Shown: in pieces, positions 35,925 through 43,264 of the stretch
How the letters are laid out: the number at the start of each line of letters is the position of its first letter
How positions within the stretch are numbered: position 1 is the stretch's first letter
Assembly: GCF_001420915.1 (NCBI RefSeq)
Contig: NZ_CP013021.1
Span: 1,436,001-1,500,000, forward strand
Origin: Agarivorans gilvus
Lineage (GTDB): Bacteria > Pseudomonadota > Gammaproteobacteria > Enterobacterales > Celerinatantimonadaceae
Direction: 5' to 3'
Length of the DNA stretch: 64,000 nucleotides
Notes under the pieces: generated by a model
Seen by the model: only the letters and a program-made list of their open reading frames with translations
What the model was told of the DNA's origin: nothing
The model's database searches: none
Made by a program: the position numbers and the translations under genes

Positions 35925-36469
35925 TGATGCGTCTCCCAAAACCAGATTTCTTTCGAATCCTCAAAATCTGAAAACCTGTCGGTTATTGAGTGGATTCCAA
36001 ATGATCCTATTCGTAGGTTAATCCTTGCCCAGGAGGAAAGGTCTGTAATGCGACTCCCATTCCAAATATCGATATGATCACCAGATCTATTTCTAAAAGA
36101 CTCTTTCTTTCCCGATATTGTTCTTTGCCAATAGTCTTTAAAAAAAAAAATACCTTTCTTGCCCGACAGCTTTTTTGAAAATTCTTTTGGACTTACTTTG
36201 ATGACGGGCTTGAGCCCGGGAAAACTAACTTTAGTTAATCCAATAGCGAGTTCTTCAGCGCGAATTACATGCCCTTCAGATTTATCATGTCCATGCCAAC
36301 AATGAACTGCTCCAGGTATAGATGTCGTTTTAATACCGCATTTTGTTAGAGATACACCCACACGAATAGCGCATTGGTTTGCGAAATTCTTTTTTCCGTC
36401 AGTCACACATGGGTCTTTCTGATCCGTATTGGTTGGATGGTTGTCCCAAAGCTTCCTAAATGTGATCAT
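35921..36469 (-). CDS. Tae4-like T6SS peptidoglycan amidase effector (paralog 1)
   Basis: Putative amidase toxin of 182 aa. The catalytic Cys lies in FANQCAIRVG and the catalytic His in RSGDHIDIWNGSR; both motifs match type VI amidase effector 4. Other conserved segments are LWDNHPTNTDQKDPC, HCWHGHDKSEGHVIRAEELA, KKGIFFFKDYW and the end SKEIWFWE. No signal peptide, as expected for a T6SS cargo. RBS AGGAG before ATG. Overlaps the downstream membrane-protein gene (ATGA). A paralog with the same layout lies at 38370-38876. No T6SS structural gene is in the window. Confidence 0.75.
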   Translation of the reverse strand: MITFRKLWDNHPTNTDQKDPCVTDGKKNFANQCAIRVGVSLTKCGIKTTSIPGAVHCWHGHDKSEGHVIRAEELAIGLTKVSFPGLKPVIKVSPKEFSKKLSGKKGIFFFKDYWQRTISGKKESFRNRSGDHIDIWNGSRITDLSSWARINLRIGSFGIHSITDRFSDFEDSKEIWFWETHQ

Positions 36470-36526
36470 TTCTTGCTCCTTAAGTTCGATTGATGTTGCC
36501 TAGACATAATGACTCCCCAAGAAGGT

Positions 36527-36604
36527 GCTGATCTCCAACTTCGTGGGTTAGCTGAAAGCCAGAGCCATAATAGTTAATAACAATAAACTAGATTGGAGAT
36601 CAGC
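36527..36604 (+). promoter_or_regulatory. inverted repeat that would hide the transposase RBS
   Basis: GCTGATCTCCAA (36527-36538) and TTGGAGATCAGC (36593-36604) are perfect 12-bp complements separated by 54 nt. The right arm contains the GGAG Shine-Dalgarno and ends directly at the ATG. A transcript entering from outside the element would fold and block translation; one starting inside the loop would not. Confidence 0.65.
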
Positions 36605-37759
36605 ATGAACAAACATAACATACTTTTTATTGGCCTAGATACTCACAAAGAGTTTGTTGAAGTCGCCTGTATTGAAGGCCAACGAGGCACACAAGCTGTT
36701 CACTTCGGTAGAATATCTAGCGCTAAAACCGCTATTGTTAAACTGGCCAAGCAATTGCAATCTAAATACTCACAAGCCACCCTACACTTTGTCTATGAAG
36801 CGGGGCCTTGCGGTTACTGGATATATCGCCTGCTCACCAGCCTTGGCCATTGTTGTTATGTAGTGGCACCTTCGCTTATCCCTAAAAAGCCAGGCGATAA
36901 GATTAAAACCGATAAGCGTGATGCACTCAAACTTGCCAAGCTGCTAAAAACTGAAGACCTTACACCAATTTACGTCCCAGAGCCTGAAGATGAAGCAGTA
37001 AGGGATTTATCCCGTGCGCGTGAAACCGCCATGAAAGACCTAAAAGATGCCAAGTATCAGTTAAAAGCCCTGCTACTACGTAACAACATTAACTATGCGG
37101 GCACTGCCAATTGGTCGGCTAAACACCTGCGTTGGCTCACCGAGTTAGTACTGCCCCACCCAGCACAACAAATTGCGCTACAAGAGTATTTACACACCAT
37201 TAATGAACGTATTGCTCGCTTAAAGCGTCTTGATAATGAATTAACCCATCAGGTACAAGCATGGCGTTATTACCCCGTAGTGAAAGCCGTACAAGCCATG
37301 CGTGGGATTCGGCTACTGGTGGCCACTGGCCTAATTGCAGAGCTGGGTGATATACGCCGCTTTGACCACCCGCGAAAATTGATGAGTTATTTAGGTTTAG
37401 TGCCTAGTGAACATTCAAGTGGGGGAAAACGACATATAGGCGCAATCACCAAATGTGGTAATGGCCGAGCTAGACGTTTACTTATTGAAGGAGCTCACAG
37501 CTACCGTTATCCCGCAAACATCTCTAGTGACTTACAGCTCAGGCAAGAAGGTTTACCCAAAGCGATTGTAGATAAGGCTTGGCAAGCTCAATTGCGATTG
37601 TGCCGCCGTTATCAACGCCTGATGCACAAAGGTAAACACTATAACGTGGTGGTAACCGCCATTGCCCGAGAGATGATTGCCTATATTTGGGCGATAGCTA
37701 AACAAGTGGTTTTAGTTGATGTTAACCCCAAACTGCGTTTAGCCAGAGTACCCGCATAA
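36605..37759 (+). CDS. IS110-family transposase
   Basis: Intact DEDD recombinase of 384 aa. The N-terminal domain has FIGLDTHKEFVEVACIEG, YEAGPCGYWIYR and KTDKRDALKLAKLL. The C-terminal Tnp_20-type domain has MRGIRLLVATGLIAELGDI, RFDHPRKLMSYLGLVPSEHS and GNGRARRLLIEGAHSYR with the serine-containing active region. The ATG at 36605 follows GGAGATCAGC; a TTG 12 nt upstream is less likely. Presumably active. Confidence 0.92.
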   Translation: MNKHNILFIGLDTHKEFVEVACIEGQRGTQAVHFGRISSAKTAIVKLAKQLQSKYSQATLHFVYEAGPCGYWIYRLLTSLGHCCYVVAPSLIPKKPGDKIKTDKRDALKLAKLLKTEDLTPIYVPEPEDEAVRDLSRARETAMKDLKDAKYQLKALLLRNNINYAGTANWSAKHLRWLTELVLPHPAQQIALQEYLHTINERIARLKRLDNELTHQVQAWRYYPVVKAVQAMRGIRLLVATGLIAELGDIRRFDHPRKLMSYLGLVPSEHSSGGKRHIGAITKCGNGRARRLLIEGAHSYRYPANISSDLQLRQEGLPKAIVDKAWQAQLRLCRRYQRLMHKGKHYNVVVTAIAREMIAYIWAIAKQVVLVDVNPKLRLARVPA

Positions 37760-38055
37760 TGACAAGAATAGAGTTAGTGCATGAGATTAAGCATCGGCTG
37801 TGGCACAACCACCGACGGCGTTAGGATGGCAAGGTTAATGATTTAGCCTTGACCCACGAGCATAGACTGAAGACAGGTGTCACGACGGAATAAGTAAGGT
37901 TAGCACTGCCCGTAATTTGGGTAATCTACGGATATCAGCATGAGAACCGACGAACTTACTTGCTTCAACCTTATGCATTAACTCGCCCTTTAGGCAAAGA
38001 GCAATGGTTCAACACGAGCTAGGGATTTAGGCGGCCAACTTGACAGGGGGAGTCA

Positions 38056-38139
38056 TACCAACGCCGCCAGAACGGGCAAGGGCCAGCGGCTTGCCGCGCT
38101 GTGGCCTTTGTCCCCGAGGAGCGTAGTGACGAGTTAGTT
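38056..38139 (-). repeat. attC-like integron recombination site
   Basis: On the minus strand the R''-like AACTAAC (38133-38139) overlaps the stop of the membrane-protein gene. An imperfect GC-rich palindrome with bulges follows (GGGACAAAGGCC side and GGCCCTTGCCC side) around a TT loop at about 38084-38085. The site ends in GGCGTTGGTA (R' core GTT at 38060-38062). Length ~84 nt. The IS1111-type element lies immediately outside R'. Confidence 0.6.
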
Positions 38140-38373
38140 ACTGGCATTGTTAAATTTTTTTTTGCTGCGCCTATGTAAATAAACAGCCAAACCAAATGTA
38201 ACTACGACAATAGACTCAATACCGACAAAATAGTTAAACCAAACGCTCGAAAAATCCTCATGAGATAACTCTGGATTAAGGTAATGGACTACCTCACCCA
38301 AATATTTTGCAGATAAAAACCATGCTAAAAGCATGCAGAGCAACATTGAGAAAAGAAGGGGGATGGCTTTCAT
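38134..38373 (-). CDS. small two-helix membrane protein, putative effector partner (cassette gene)
   Basis: Unrecognised protein of 79 aa with two hydrophobic segments (IPLLFSMLLCMLLAWFLSA and YFVGIESIVVVTFGLAVYL), a polar loop between them and a basic tail RRSKKKFNN. The ATG overlaps the TGA of the upstream Tae4-like gene (ATGA) and GGAGGG precedes it. The position matches the membrane-protein gene beside the other Tae4 paralog, although the sequences share little. Immunity function is inference. Confidence 0.7.
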   Translation of the reverse strand: MKAIPLLFSMLLCMLLAWFLSAKYLGEVVHYLNPELSHEDFSSVWFNYFVGIESIVVVTFGLAVYLHRRSKKKFNNASN

Positions 38374-38876
38374 TTTACCCTCCAGAACCAGATTTCTTTT
38401 GACTTAGAATAATCACCACCCGTGTTAAAGGTTGACGATATAAAAAACCAAGTTCGCCAATCAGTCAAACGAGAGCCATTCCATAAATCAATGTGGTCGC
38501 CAGTTCTATTTCTAAAAGTTTCACCTGACCTATTCCAGAAATCCTTAAAAAAGATAATACCGCTTTTTCCTGAAATGGTTTTTTGAAAGCTCAGCGGATC
38601 TACAAGCACTTTTTTGTCAATGCCAGAAATCCTGTTCCGAGAAAGCCCATTGGCTAACTCCTCCGCTGCTAGGACATGCCCATGACTTAATTCATGATGC
38701 CAACAATGCCGCTTTCTTGAAACGAGTTTTGTCGTATCCACACCGTTCGCCGCGAGGCATGAGCCCATTCGAATAGCACATTGATCAGAAAAATTCTTTT
38801 CTCCATTGGTACGACATGGCGCCTTTTCTCCTTGTATTGTAGGGTAGTTTTCCCAAAGTTCTTCAAATTTAATCAT
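38370..38876 (-). CDS. Tae4-like T6SS peptidoglycan amidase effector (paralog 2)
   Basis: Putative amidase toxin of 168 aa, clearly related to the 35921-36469 protein. The catalytic Cys is in FSDQCAIRMG and the His in RTGDHIDLWNGSRL. Shared segments include LWENYPTIQGEKAPC, HCWHHELSHGHVLAAEELA, KSGIIFFKDFW and SKEIWFWRV. No signal peptide. It starts right after an attC-like site, as first gene of its cassette, and is coupled to the small membrane-protein gene. Confidence 0.75.
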   Translation of the reverse strand: MIKFEELWENYPTIQGEKAPCRTNGEKNFSDQCAIRMGSCLAANGVDTTKLVSRKRHCWHHELSHGHVLAAEELANGLSRNRISGIDKKVLVDPLSFQKTISGKSGIIFFKDFWNRSGETFRNRTGDHIDLWNGSRLTDWRTWFFISSTFNTGGDYSKSKEIWFWRVK

Positions 38877-38898
38877 GATACACCTACTTGTTTAAAAA

Positions 38899-38958
38899 AT
38901 TTAACGCTTCAAACACCGGTGCAGCTATGCTGCATCCGCGTGATTTGACTTGTTATAT
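38899..38958 (-). repeat. attC-like integron recombination site
   Basis: The minus strand begins with the R''-like ATATAACAAGT (ATATAAC at 38952-38958). It folds into an imperfect stem (TCAAA...CGG.TGCAGC, loop ATAG, CTGCACCGGTG..TTTGA) and ends GCGTTAAAT, where GTTAAAT (38899-38905) matches GTTRRRY exactly. About 60 nt, close to the minimal attC length. It overlaps the 3' end of the preceding cassette gene, as attC sites often do. Confidence 0.72.
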
Positions 38959-39153
38959 TCTCCGAACATGAACTGCTTATGCTTCTCATGCTCGCCCATT
39001 GACATGACGTAAAAAAGAAACTCTTTGTTTTTCTTATCTGATTTTGAGATCAGATCAGCTATCAGGTGTAAGCAATTTCGTTGCGAACTAGTTAATGTTG
39101 ACTTAACCTCGGCCTTGTTGATCAATTCAGATCCAAGAATGCAGTAACCCCAA
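38925..39153 (-). pseudogene. 3' fragment of an unrecognised cassette gene cut by an IS5-type element
   Basis: The open frame runs from the IS edge (39153) to TAG/TAA-type stop at 38925 and reads GYCILGSELINKAEVK onward, with FLFYVMSMGEHEKHKQFMFG and a polar end NKSNHADAA. A TTG at 39125 could start a 66-aa product, but the frame stays open into the IS, so a truncated longer gene is more likely. No family recognised. Its 5' part is not on the other side of the IS, so sequence has been lost. Confidence 0.55.
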
Positions 39154-40164
39154 GGCGTTTTCCTCTTTATTCAGCTAGCTGACGAGCAGGCATACCTAGC
39201 CTGCTCATTTTGTTCAACGCGCACACTCCGGCCATGATTTCGCCGACTTGGGCGTTGTAACAACGTAGACTCAACTTGTCGCTAAGCAGTTGTTTGAAAC
39301 GATACATCGCCGTCTCCTATAGTGAACGAAGATGGTAAGCATTGTCCCGTTTCCAGTTTTCCAACTCACCTTGCTTCAAGGCTTTTACTGCAACGTTCCG
39401 TGGGTGACCCGCTTCCCACATACCTGCATTCTTGCGTGGAGGGATTAGTGCAACAGCCTTCTTACGTTGTACTTCTTGATAGCTCTGCCGTGTGTCATAG
39501 GCACCATCAGCGCTTACTGCTTTCACTTTGCGCCGCAGCGGTCTCAACAAGGTGGGTAACACTTCACTATCGTGAACCCAGTCCATCGAGACCTCAGCAC
39601 TCACTATCTGATGGCTCTGGGCATCTACTGCCATATGCAGTTTTCGCCAGACTCGACGCTTTTCAGCGCCGTGTTTACGCACCTTCCACTCTCCTTCGCC
39701 AAACACCTTAAGACCTGTAGCATCGATAACGAGGTGAGCCGCTTGACCTTGGCTAGGTAGGCGATAGTTGACTTCAACAGTCTTTGCTCGCTTGCTTATA
39801 CAACTGTAATCGGGAGATTTTAAGTCGACCTTGAGCAGGCGAAACAATGAGTTGATGAAGCCTTCAAGAGCACGCAGTGGTAACTTGAATACGCCTTTAA
39901 TCATCAGCGCAGTTGCGATAGCGGCGTCACTGTAAGTATGGCTGCGCCCTCGACGACCACTGCGCTCAGTGTTATTCCATAGTTCTATGGCTTTCTCATC
40001 CATCCAGAAGGTCAATGAGCCGCGTTGCTTCAGTGCACTGTTGTACAGCTTCCAGTTGGTGATGTTGCCTTTCGCTTTACCCATGTTTGGTGACCCGACA
40101 GATATAGATACTGATCAGATCCGCGACTGCTGAGTTAGTTCAATCTGATTTAGGAAACAACGCC
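39154..40164 (-). mobile_element. IS5-family element, degraded
   Basis: About 1.0 kb, bounded by imperfect ends GGCGTTTTCCTC (39154 inward) and, on the other strand, GGCGTTGTTTCC (40153-40164), similar to GGCxTTGTTxC ends of IS5-group elements. No target duplication is visible beside the ends, which fits a deletion next to the insertion. It contains one transposase gene with an internal stop. Confidence 0.65.
39167..40084 (-). pseudogene. IS5-family transposase with internal amber codon
   Basis: The frame starts MGKAKGNITNWKLYNSALKQ and carries the DDE region (HLVIDATGLKVFGEGEWKV, VSADGAYDTRQSY). It stops at TAG 39317-39319 after NAYHLRSL. The same frame then continues ETAMYRFKQLLSDKLSLR and AQVGEIMAGVCALNKMSRLGMP to TAA at 39167, the normal C-terminus of this family with the catalytic Glu region. 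A point mutation has therefore created a stop near codon 256 of ~306. Confidence 0.85.
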
Positions 40165-40246
40165 GTTTTTGTGCAATAATTGGAGCTTGCGACATCTGCA
40201 CAAAAACGGCGTAGCAAAATGTGTCGCTTGCAGTAACTTGTTATAC
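40155..40246 (-). repeat. attC-like site after the SIR2-like gene
   Basis: The minus strand reads GTATAACAAGT (R''-like GTATAAC at 40240-40246, overlapping the gene's stop), sharing TATAACAAGT with the site at 38958. It then contains a perfect 15-bp inverted repeat CGCCGTTTTTGTGCA/TGCACAAAAACGGCG and a competing GCGACA/TGTCGC pair. It ends GGCGTTGTTT, but these last bases coincide with the IS5 terminus, so the R' end cannot be assigned cleanly. Confidence 0.55.
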
Positions 40247-41215
40247 CCAAACTGGCACCGTCGCTGCGTCATAAAATTCGACAACTAAACCAGGTGACTC
40301 AATGTAAGCTCTAGCATTTGCTTTTGTTCTTAAGTTCTCTTCACTATTTTCATCACCATAGAGGCTAACAAAGACTCTTGATAAATTACTGGCTTTGATC
40401 TGATCAAAAATATGTTTATCATTTTCATCCATAGAATGGCCAAAAATAAATAAATTGCCATCAAGTCTTTTTAGAGATTCATAGCACTTATTTAAATAAG
40501 GATTATGCTCAATCTTGCTCAGCTTTTTCTCATGAGTCGGCTCTGATACAAAAAGAGGAAAACGACCGTTTTCAAGATTGTTACGGACTTTATCAACGAT
40601 TGTGTCTCCCCTGTCATCGCAAACATGTTTTTTTATACTTAGGCCTGTATCGTAAAGATGTAGCCCGCCATGTAAAAAGAAAACTTCTTGCGCTGTCCCT
40701 ACTGATTGCCATGTTTGATTTGCCCTAAAGCCATCATCAGTTTGATGATTAACTGGAGCTAAGTCATTTTTATTTCTAGCCCAATACATTAATAAATCAT
40801 AATTTACTGTATAAATTGCGTTAAATTGAAACATGAAGTTTCGAACAGCGACATACTGGTCATCAGTAACGTCATATGGTCGATCTGGGTGAGTATTTGA
40901 AATGGCTCTAATTAAGGCTTCTTTTAGTATGTCTTTATCTTCTTCAATATTGGAAAGGTACTGCTCATCTAGGCCATATGCTTCCCCTATAACCCCAGCA
41001 GATACTAAACTGTTCATAACCTTTTCAAAATCAAACGTCTCTAACTGTTCAAAAATATTTCTAATCACATTGTTTCTGGCACCAAAGTCAGCTTGTTCAA
41101 ACAAATTGGCATAATTAAAAATATCAGCATCCCAGGCTTGAGAAAATCCATTTGCAAGAAGAATAGATACTGTTTCTTGATTTACCGACTCCATTGCTTC
41201 GTCAAACGTTTGCAT
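40241..41215 (-). CDS. SIR2-like DUF4917 family protein, candidate defence gene
   Basis: Protein of 324 aa in the DUF4917/SIR2-like group. Nucleotide-binding features are SILLANGFSQAWD near the N-terminus, AIYTVNYDLLMYW, EVFFLHGGLHLY and LFIFGHSMDENDKHIF, the SIR2 layout GNGFS, TxNYD, HG and GxSxxD. No signal peptide or membrane helix. AGGAT precedes the ATG. It is a single-gene cassette between two attC-like sites. SIR2-like NADases often act in anti-phage defence; that role here is inference. Confidence 0.7.
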   Translation of the reverse strand: MQTFDEAMESVNQETVSILLANGFSQAWDADIFNYANLFEQADFGARNNVIRNIFEQLETFDFEKVMNSLVSAGVIGEAYGLDEQYLSNIEEDKDILKEALIRAISNTHPDRPYDVTDDQYVAVRNFMFQFNAIYTVNYDLLMYWARNKNDLAPVNHQTDDGFRANQTWQSVGTAQEVFFLHGGLHLYDTGLSIKKHVCDDRGDTIVDKVRNNLENGRFPLFVSEPTHEKKLSKIEHNPYLNKCYESLKRLDGNLFIFGHSMDENDKHIFDQIKASNLSRVFVSLYGDENSEENLRTKANARAYIESPGLVVEFYDAATVPVWV

Positions 41216-41229
41216 AACCTATCCTTTGG

Positions 41230-41302
41230 GTATAACAGCATATTCAGAGGAAAATTTCCTTGTTTAAACAAGGAACCTTTCCTCTTTTCATGCATTTGAT
41301 AA
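41230..41302 (-). repeat. attC-like site with long hairpin
   Basis: The minus strand contains AGAGGAAA-GG-TTCCTTGTTTAAACAAGGAA-ATT-TTCCTCT arms (each arm shorter than the family limit, loop TTTAAA) and ends GCTGTTATAC, with GTTATAC at 41230-41236 as R'. This core differs from GTTRRRY at one position, like Vibrio repeats. The R'' side is weak (TATCAAATGC instead of an AAC core). Beyond it, 41303-41455 shows no gene. Confidence 0.5.
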
Positions 41303-41455
41303 AAACCACCTTATCACTATTCCTATGCTATATCAGCCACCTAGCTCGAAAAATAACAAAAACGTCAGCATAAAAGTATGCAAGCCTTTGTGGAAAGTAG
41401 GAAATGCAAATTAACTGTATTTCACGCCCTCAATAGTCAAGATTGCGCTTTTCAA

Positions 41456-41682
41456 TCCCCATCATCTTCGCCGAGTAGCGCAAATGAGCAAGGGGAGAAG
41501 TTGAAGTCTGTTTGAGCGTAGTGTTTACTTCAACGCCCTTGTGAGTGCGGTGAAAGCTTGGCTTTAAACAAAGCATCGCTTTGTAAGCTTGAACACAGGA
41601 TCTAAGAAGATGCAGGGCGAGCTTTCTTTTTGCTTCGTTATTCTTTGCTCGTCAAAGAAAAACGACGTCGCCGTAGGCGAAA
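41456..41682 (+). repeat. structured interspersed repeat, left copy
   Basis: About 230 bp that match, in inverted orientation, 44340-44542. Shared blocks are CGCCGAGTA-CGCAAAT, TTGAAG...GTTTGAGCGTAG, CGCCCTTGT, GCTTTCTTTTTGCTTCGTT and GTCGCCG-AGGCGAAA. Internal hairpins are TTGAAGT/ACTTCAA, TTCTTTG/CAAAGAA and TCGCC/GGCGA. This copy has an extra ~50-nt hairpin insert at about 41551-41600. No credible gene. Confidence 0.7.
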
Positions 41683-41811
41683 TCATTACTCACAGCTCAA
41701 TACAAAAGTAAATGATAAAAACCAGATTAACAGCCTCAAAAAGTCAATACACTGAACACACAATGGGGCAAAAAACGAGTGAGCACTTTCAGGTGGAGCG
41801 GTTCAATTAAA

Positions 41812-42417
41812 CTACAACTGAAGTAACTCAGCCATCACCGGTAACACCGACACCACCAATAGCCCGGCCATGCTGAAGTTGAAATACTTACGTCGTGTTG
41901 GGCTGTTTAATACCGTCTGCAACACCGAGCCAAAAGCCAACCACAAACCCACACAAGGGAAAGACACCAACAAGAAAGTGCTGGCAATTAACAGATTTTG
42001 ACTAAGGAAATGACTATCAACCGTTGTGAACGCTGCGATCGCACCGGTGGCCACAACCCAAGCCTTACCATTCACCCACTGAAATAAAGCCCCCTTCATA
42101 AACGAAAAAGGAGCGGCTTGTTGGTTGGCGCTAAGCTCACCCGCCGATTTCGCAATCAAATAGGCTAAATACAACAGGTACAACACCCCTGTACACTTGA
42201 TGATCAGGTGCAATTGCGGAAATAGCTCAAATAACTGGGAAAAACCAAAACCCACCAACAACAGCATTACGGCAAAACCAACACAAATCCCAGTCAACAG
42301 CGGTAAACTACGTTTTACCCCAAAATTAAGCCCCGAGCTCATCAGCATGATGTTATTTGGCCCCGGCGTCACCGACGACGATACCGCAAACAACATCACT
42401 GCATATAAGTAATCCAT
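41812..42417 (-). CDS. LysE/RhtB-family amino-acid exporter
   Basis: Membrane protein of 201 aa with about six helices. The family N-terminus is visible: AVSSSVTPGPNNIMLMSSGLNFGVKRSLP, with the PGPN motif in the first helix and GVLYLLYLAYLIAKS. Exports amino acids or homoserine-type compounds; the substrate is not predictable. First of three same-strand genes between the inverted structured repeats, but separated by 55-100 nt gaps. Confidence 0.85.
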   Translation of the reverse strand: MDYLYAVMLFAVSSSVTPGPNNIMLMSSGLNFGVKRSLPLLTGICVGFAVMLLLVGFGFSQLFELFPQLHLIIKCTGVLYLLYLAYLIAKSAGELSANQQAAPFSFMKGALFQWVNGKAWVVATGAIAAFTTVDSHFLSQNLLIASTFLLVSFPCVGLWLAFGSVLQTVLNSPTRRKYFNFSMAGLLVVSVLPVMAELLQL

Positions 42418-42472
42418 ATCACCATCCTTGTATCATCTAATACAGCCAATATGGGGCCAAGTCAGGGTTGCT

Positions 42473-43168
42473 TCAAGCGTGTTTGTTAAGCCAGCTAAAA
42501 GAGCGGCTTAAAAAGGCCTGCGCATCTTGCTCAATGACTAAACCATGTGCCATCACTACTTTTTGCGGCTGCCACGCCAACATTTGTTTAAAATGCTGAG
42601 CCGCTTCGGCCTTATGAAAGAAAAAACTTAAGCGCCAATCCAAGGGGGTTTTACCATTGGGCGCCACAATTCCCACCAGCTTAGCCACACTGCGCTGCCA
42701 AAAATTAAAATGACTAGGAGCAAAATTTTCCACTAGGTCGGTAAGTACTAAGGTCGCCGAAGGTCGATGGAAAAATACACACTCCTGCATCAAGGCAGAG
42801 CCTGAGAATAACAGCTGGTCTATCTGCTCGGCCCATGGCCAATCTTGCGCTGCATTTAATGAAGCAGTAAAACGAATGTCGCTGCGTTTTTTAATCAGCT
42901 CATCCGTACCATAGGCTTGCGCCTTAGGGTAGGTCTTCAGCCAATCGCCTATAAATAGATGATGTAAGTGATTGGGTGCGATTAGGTAGCTAAGCTCGCC
43001 TAAATTGGCGAGTTCTGCGCGAATCGAATCGTTTAATTCAATCGGGCTATGCACCCACAGCTTGCCATTAGCTAGGCGCACTACCGTCATGCGCGTGGAA
43101 AATGGCAACCCAAGAAAAGGTACGCTCGGCCCTTCTTCTATCCAAATATCGGCGGCTAATTGCTGCAT
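42473..43168 (-). CDS. DUF4336 family protein
   Basis: Protein of 231 aa matching the DUF4336 layout: WIEEGPSVPFLGLPFSTRMTVVRL, LSYLIAPNHLHHLFIGDWL and VLTDLVENF. The fold is thought to be metallo-beta-lactamase-like, and HLHHLF plus the later MAHG could be metal ligands. Function unknown. No signal peptide. Confidence 0.75.
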   Translation of the reverse strand: MQQLAADIWIEEGPSVPFLGLPFSTRMTVVRLANGKLWVHSPIELNDSIRAELANLGELSYLIAPNHLHHLFIGDWLKTYPKAQAYGTDELIKKRSDIRFTASLNAAQDWPWAEQIDQLLFSGSALMQECVFFHRPSATLVLTDLVENFAPSHFNFWQRSVAKLVGIVAPNGKTPLDWRLSFFFHKAEAAQHFKQMLAWQPQKVVMAHGLVIEQDAQAFLSRSFSWLNKHA

Positions 43169-43264
43169 TCAGCCCTCCCTATATAAGCTTTATTCGCTAC
43201 TGGCTAAACCTTTACAGTTTTGCCCTAGCAAAGCAAACTAAACACCGATAATTTGGCGCAGCCA

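Larger units (their letters stand above)
36509..38056 (+). mobile_element. IS110-family element, IS1111-type (copy 2, different element)
   Basis: Bounded by perfect inverted repeats ATGACTCCCC (36509-36518) and GGGGAGTCAT (38047-38056). About 1548 bp, with one intact transposase gene and a ~297-bp 3' non-coding end (37760-38056) that is the candidate guide-RNA region. The right end abuts the R' core of an attC-like site. The ends and protein differ clearly from copy 1, so these are two separate IS species in one array. Confidence 0.8.
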
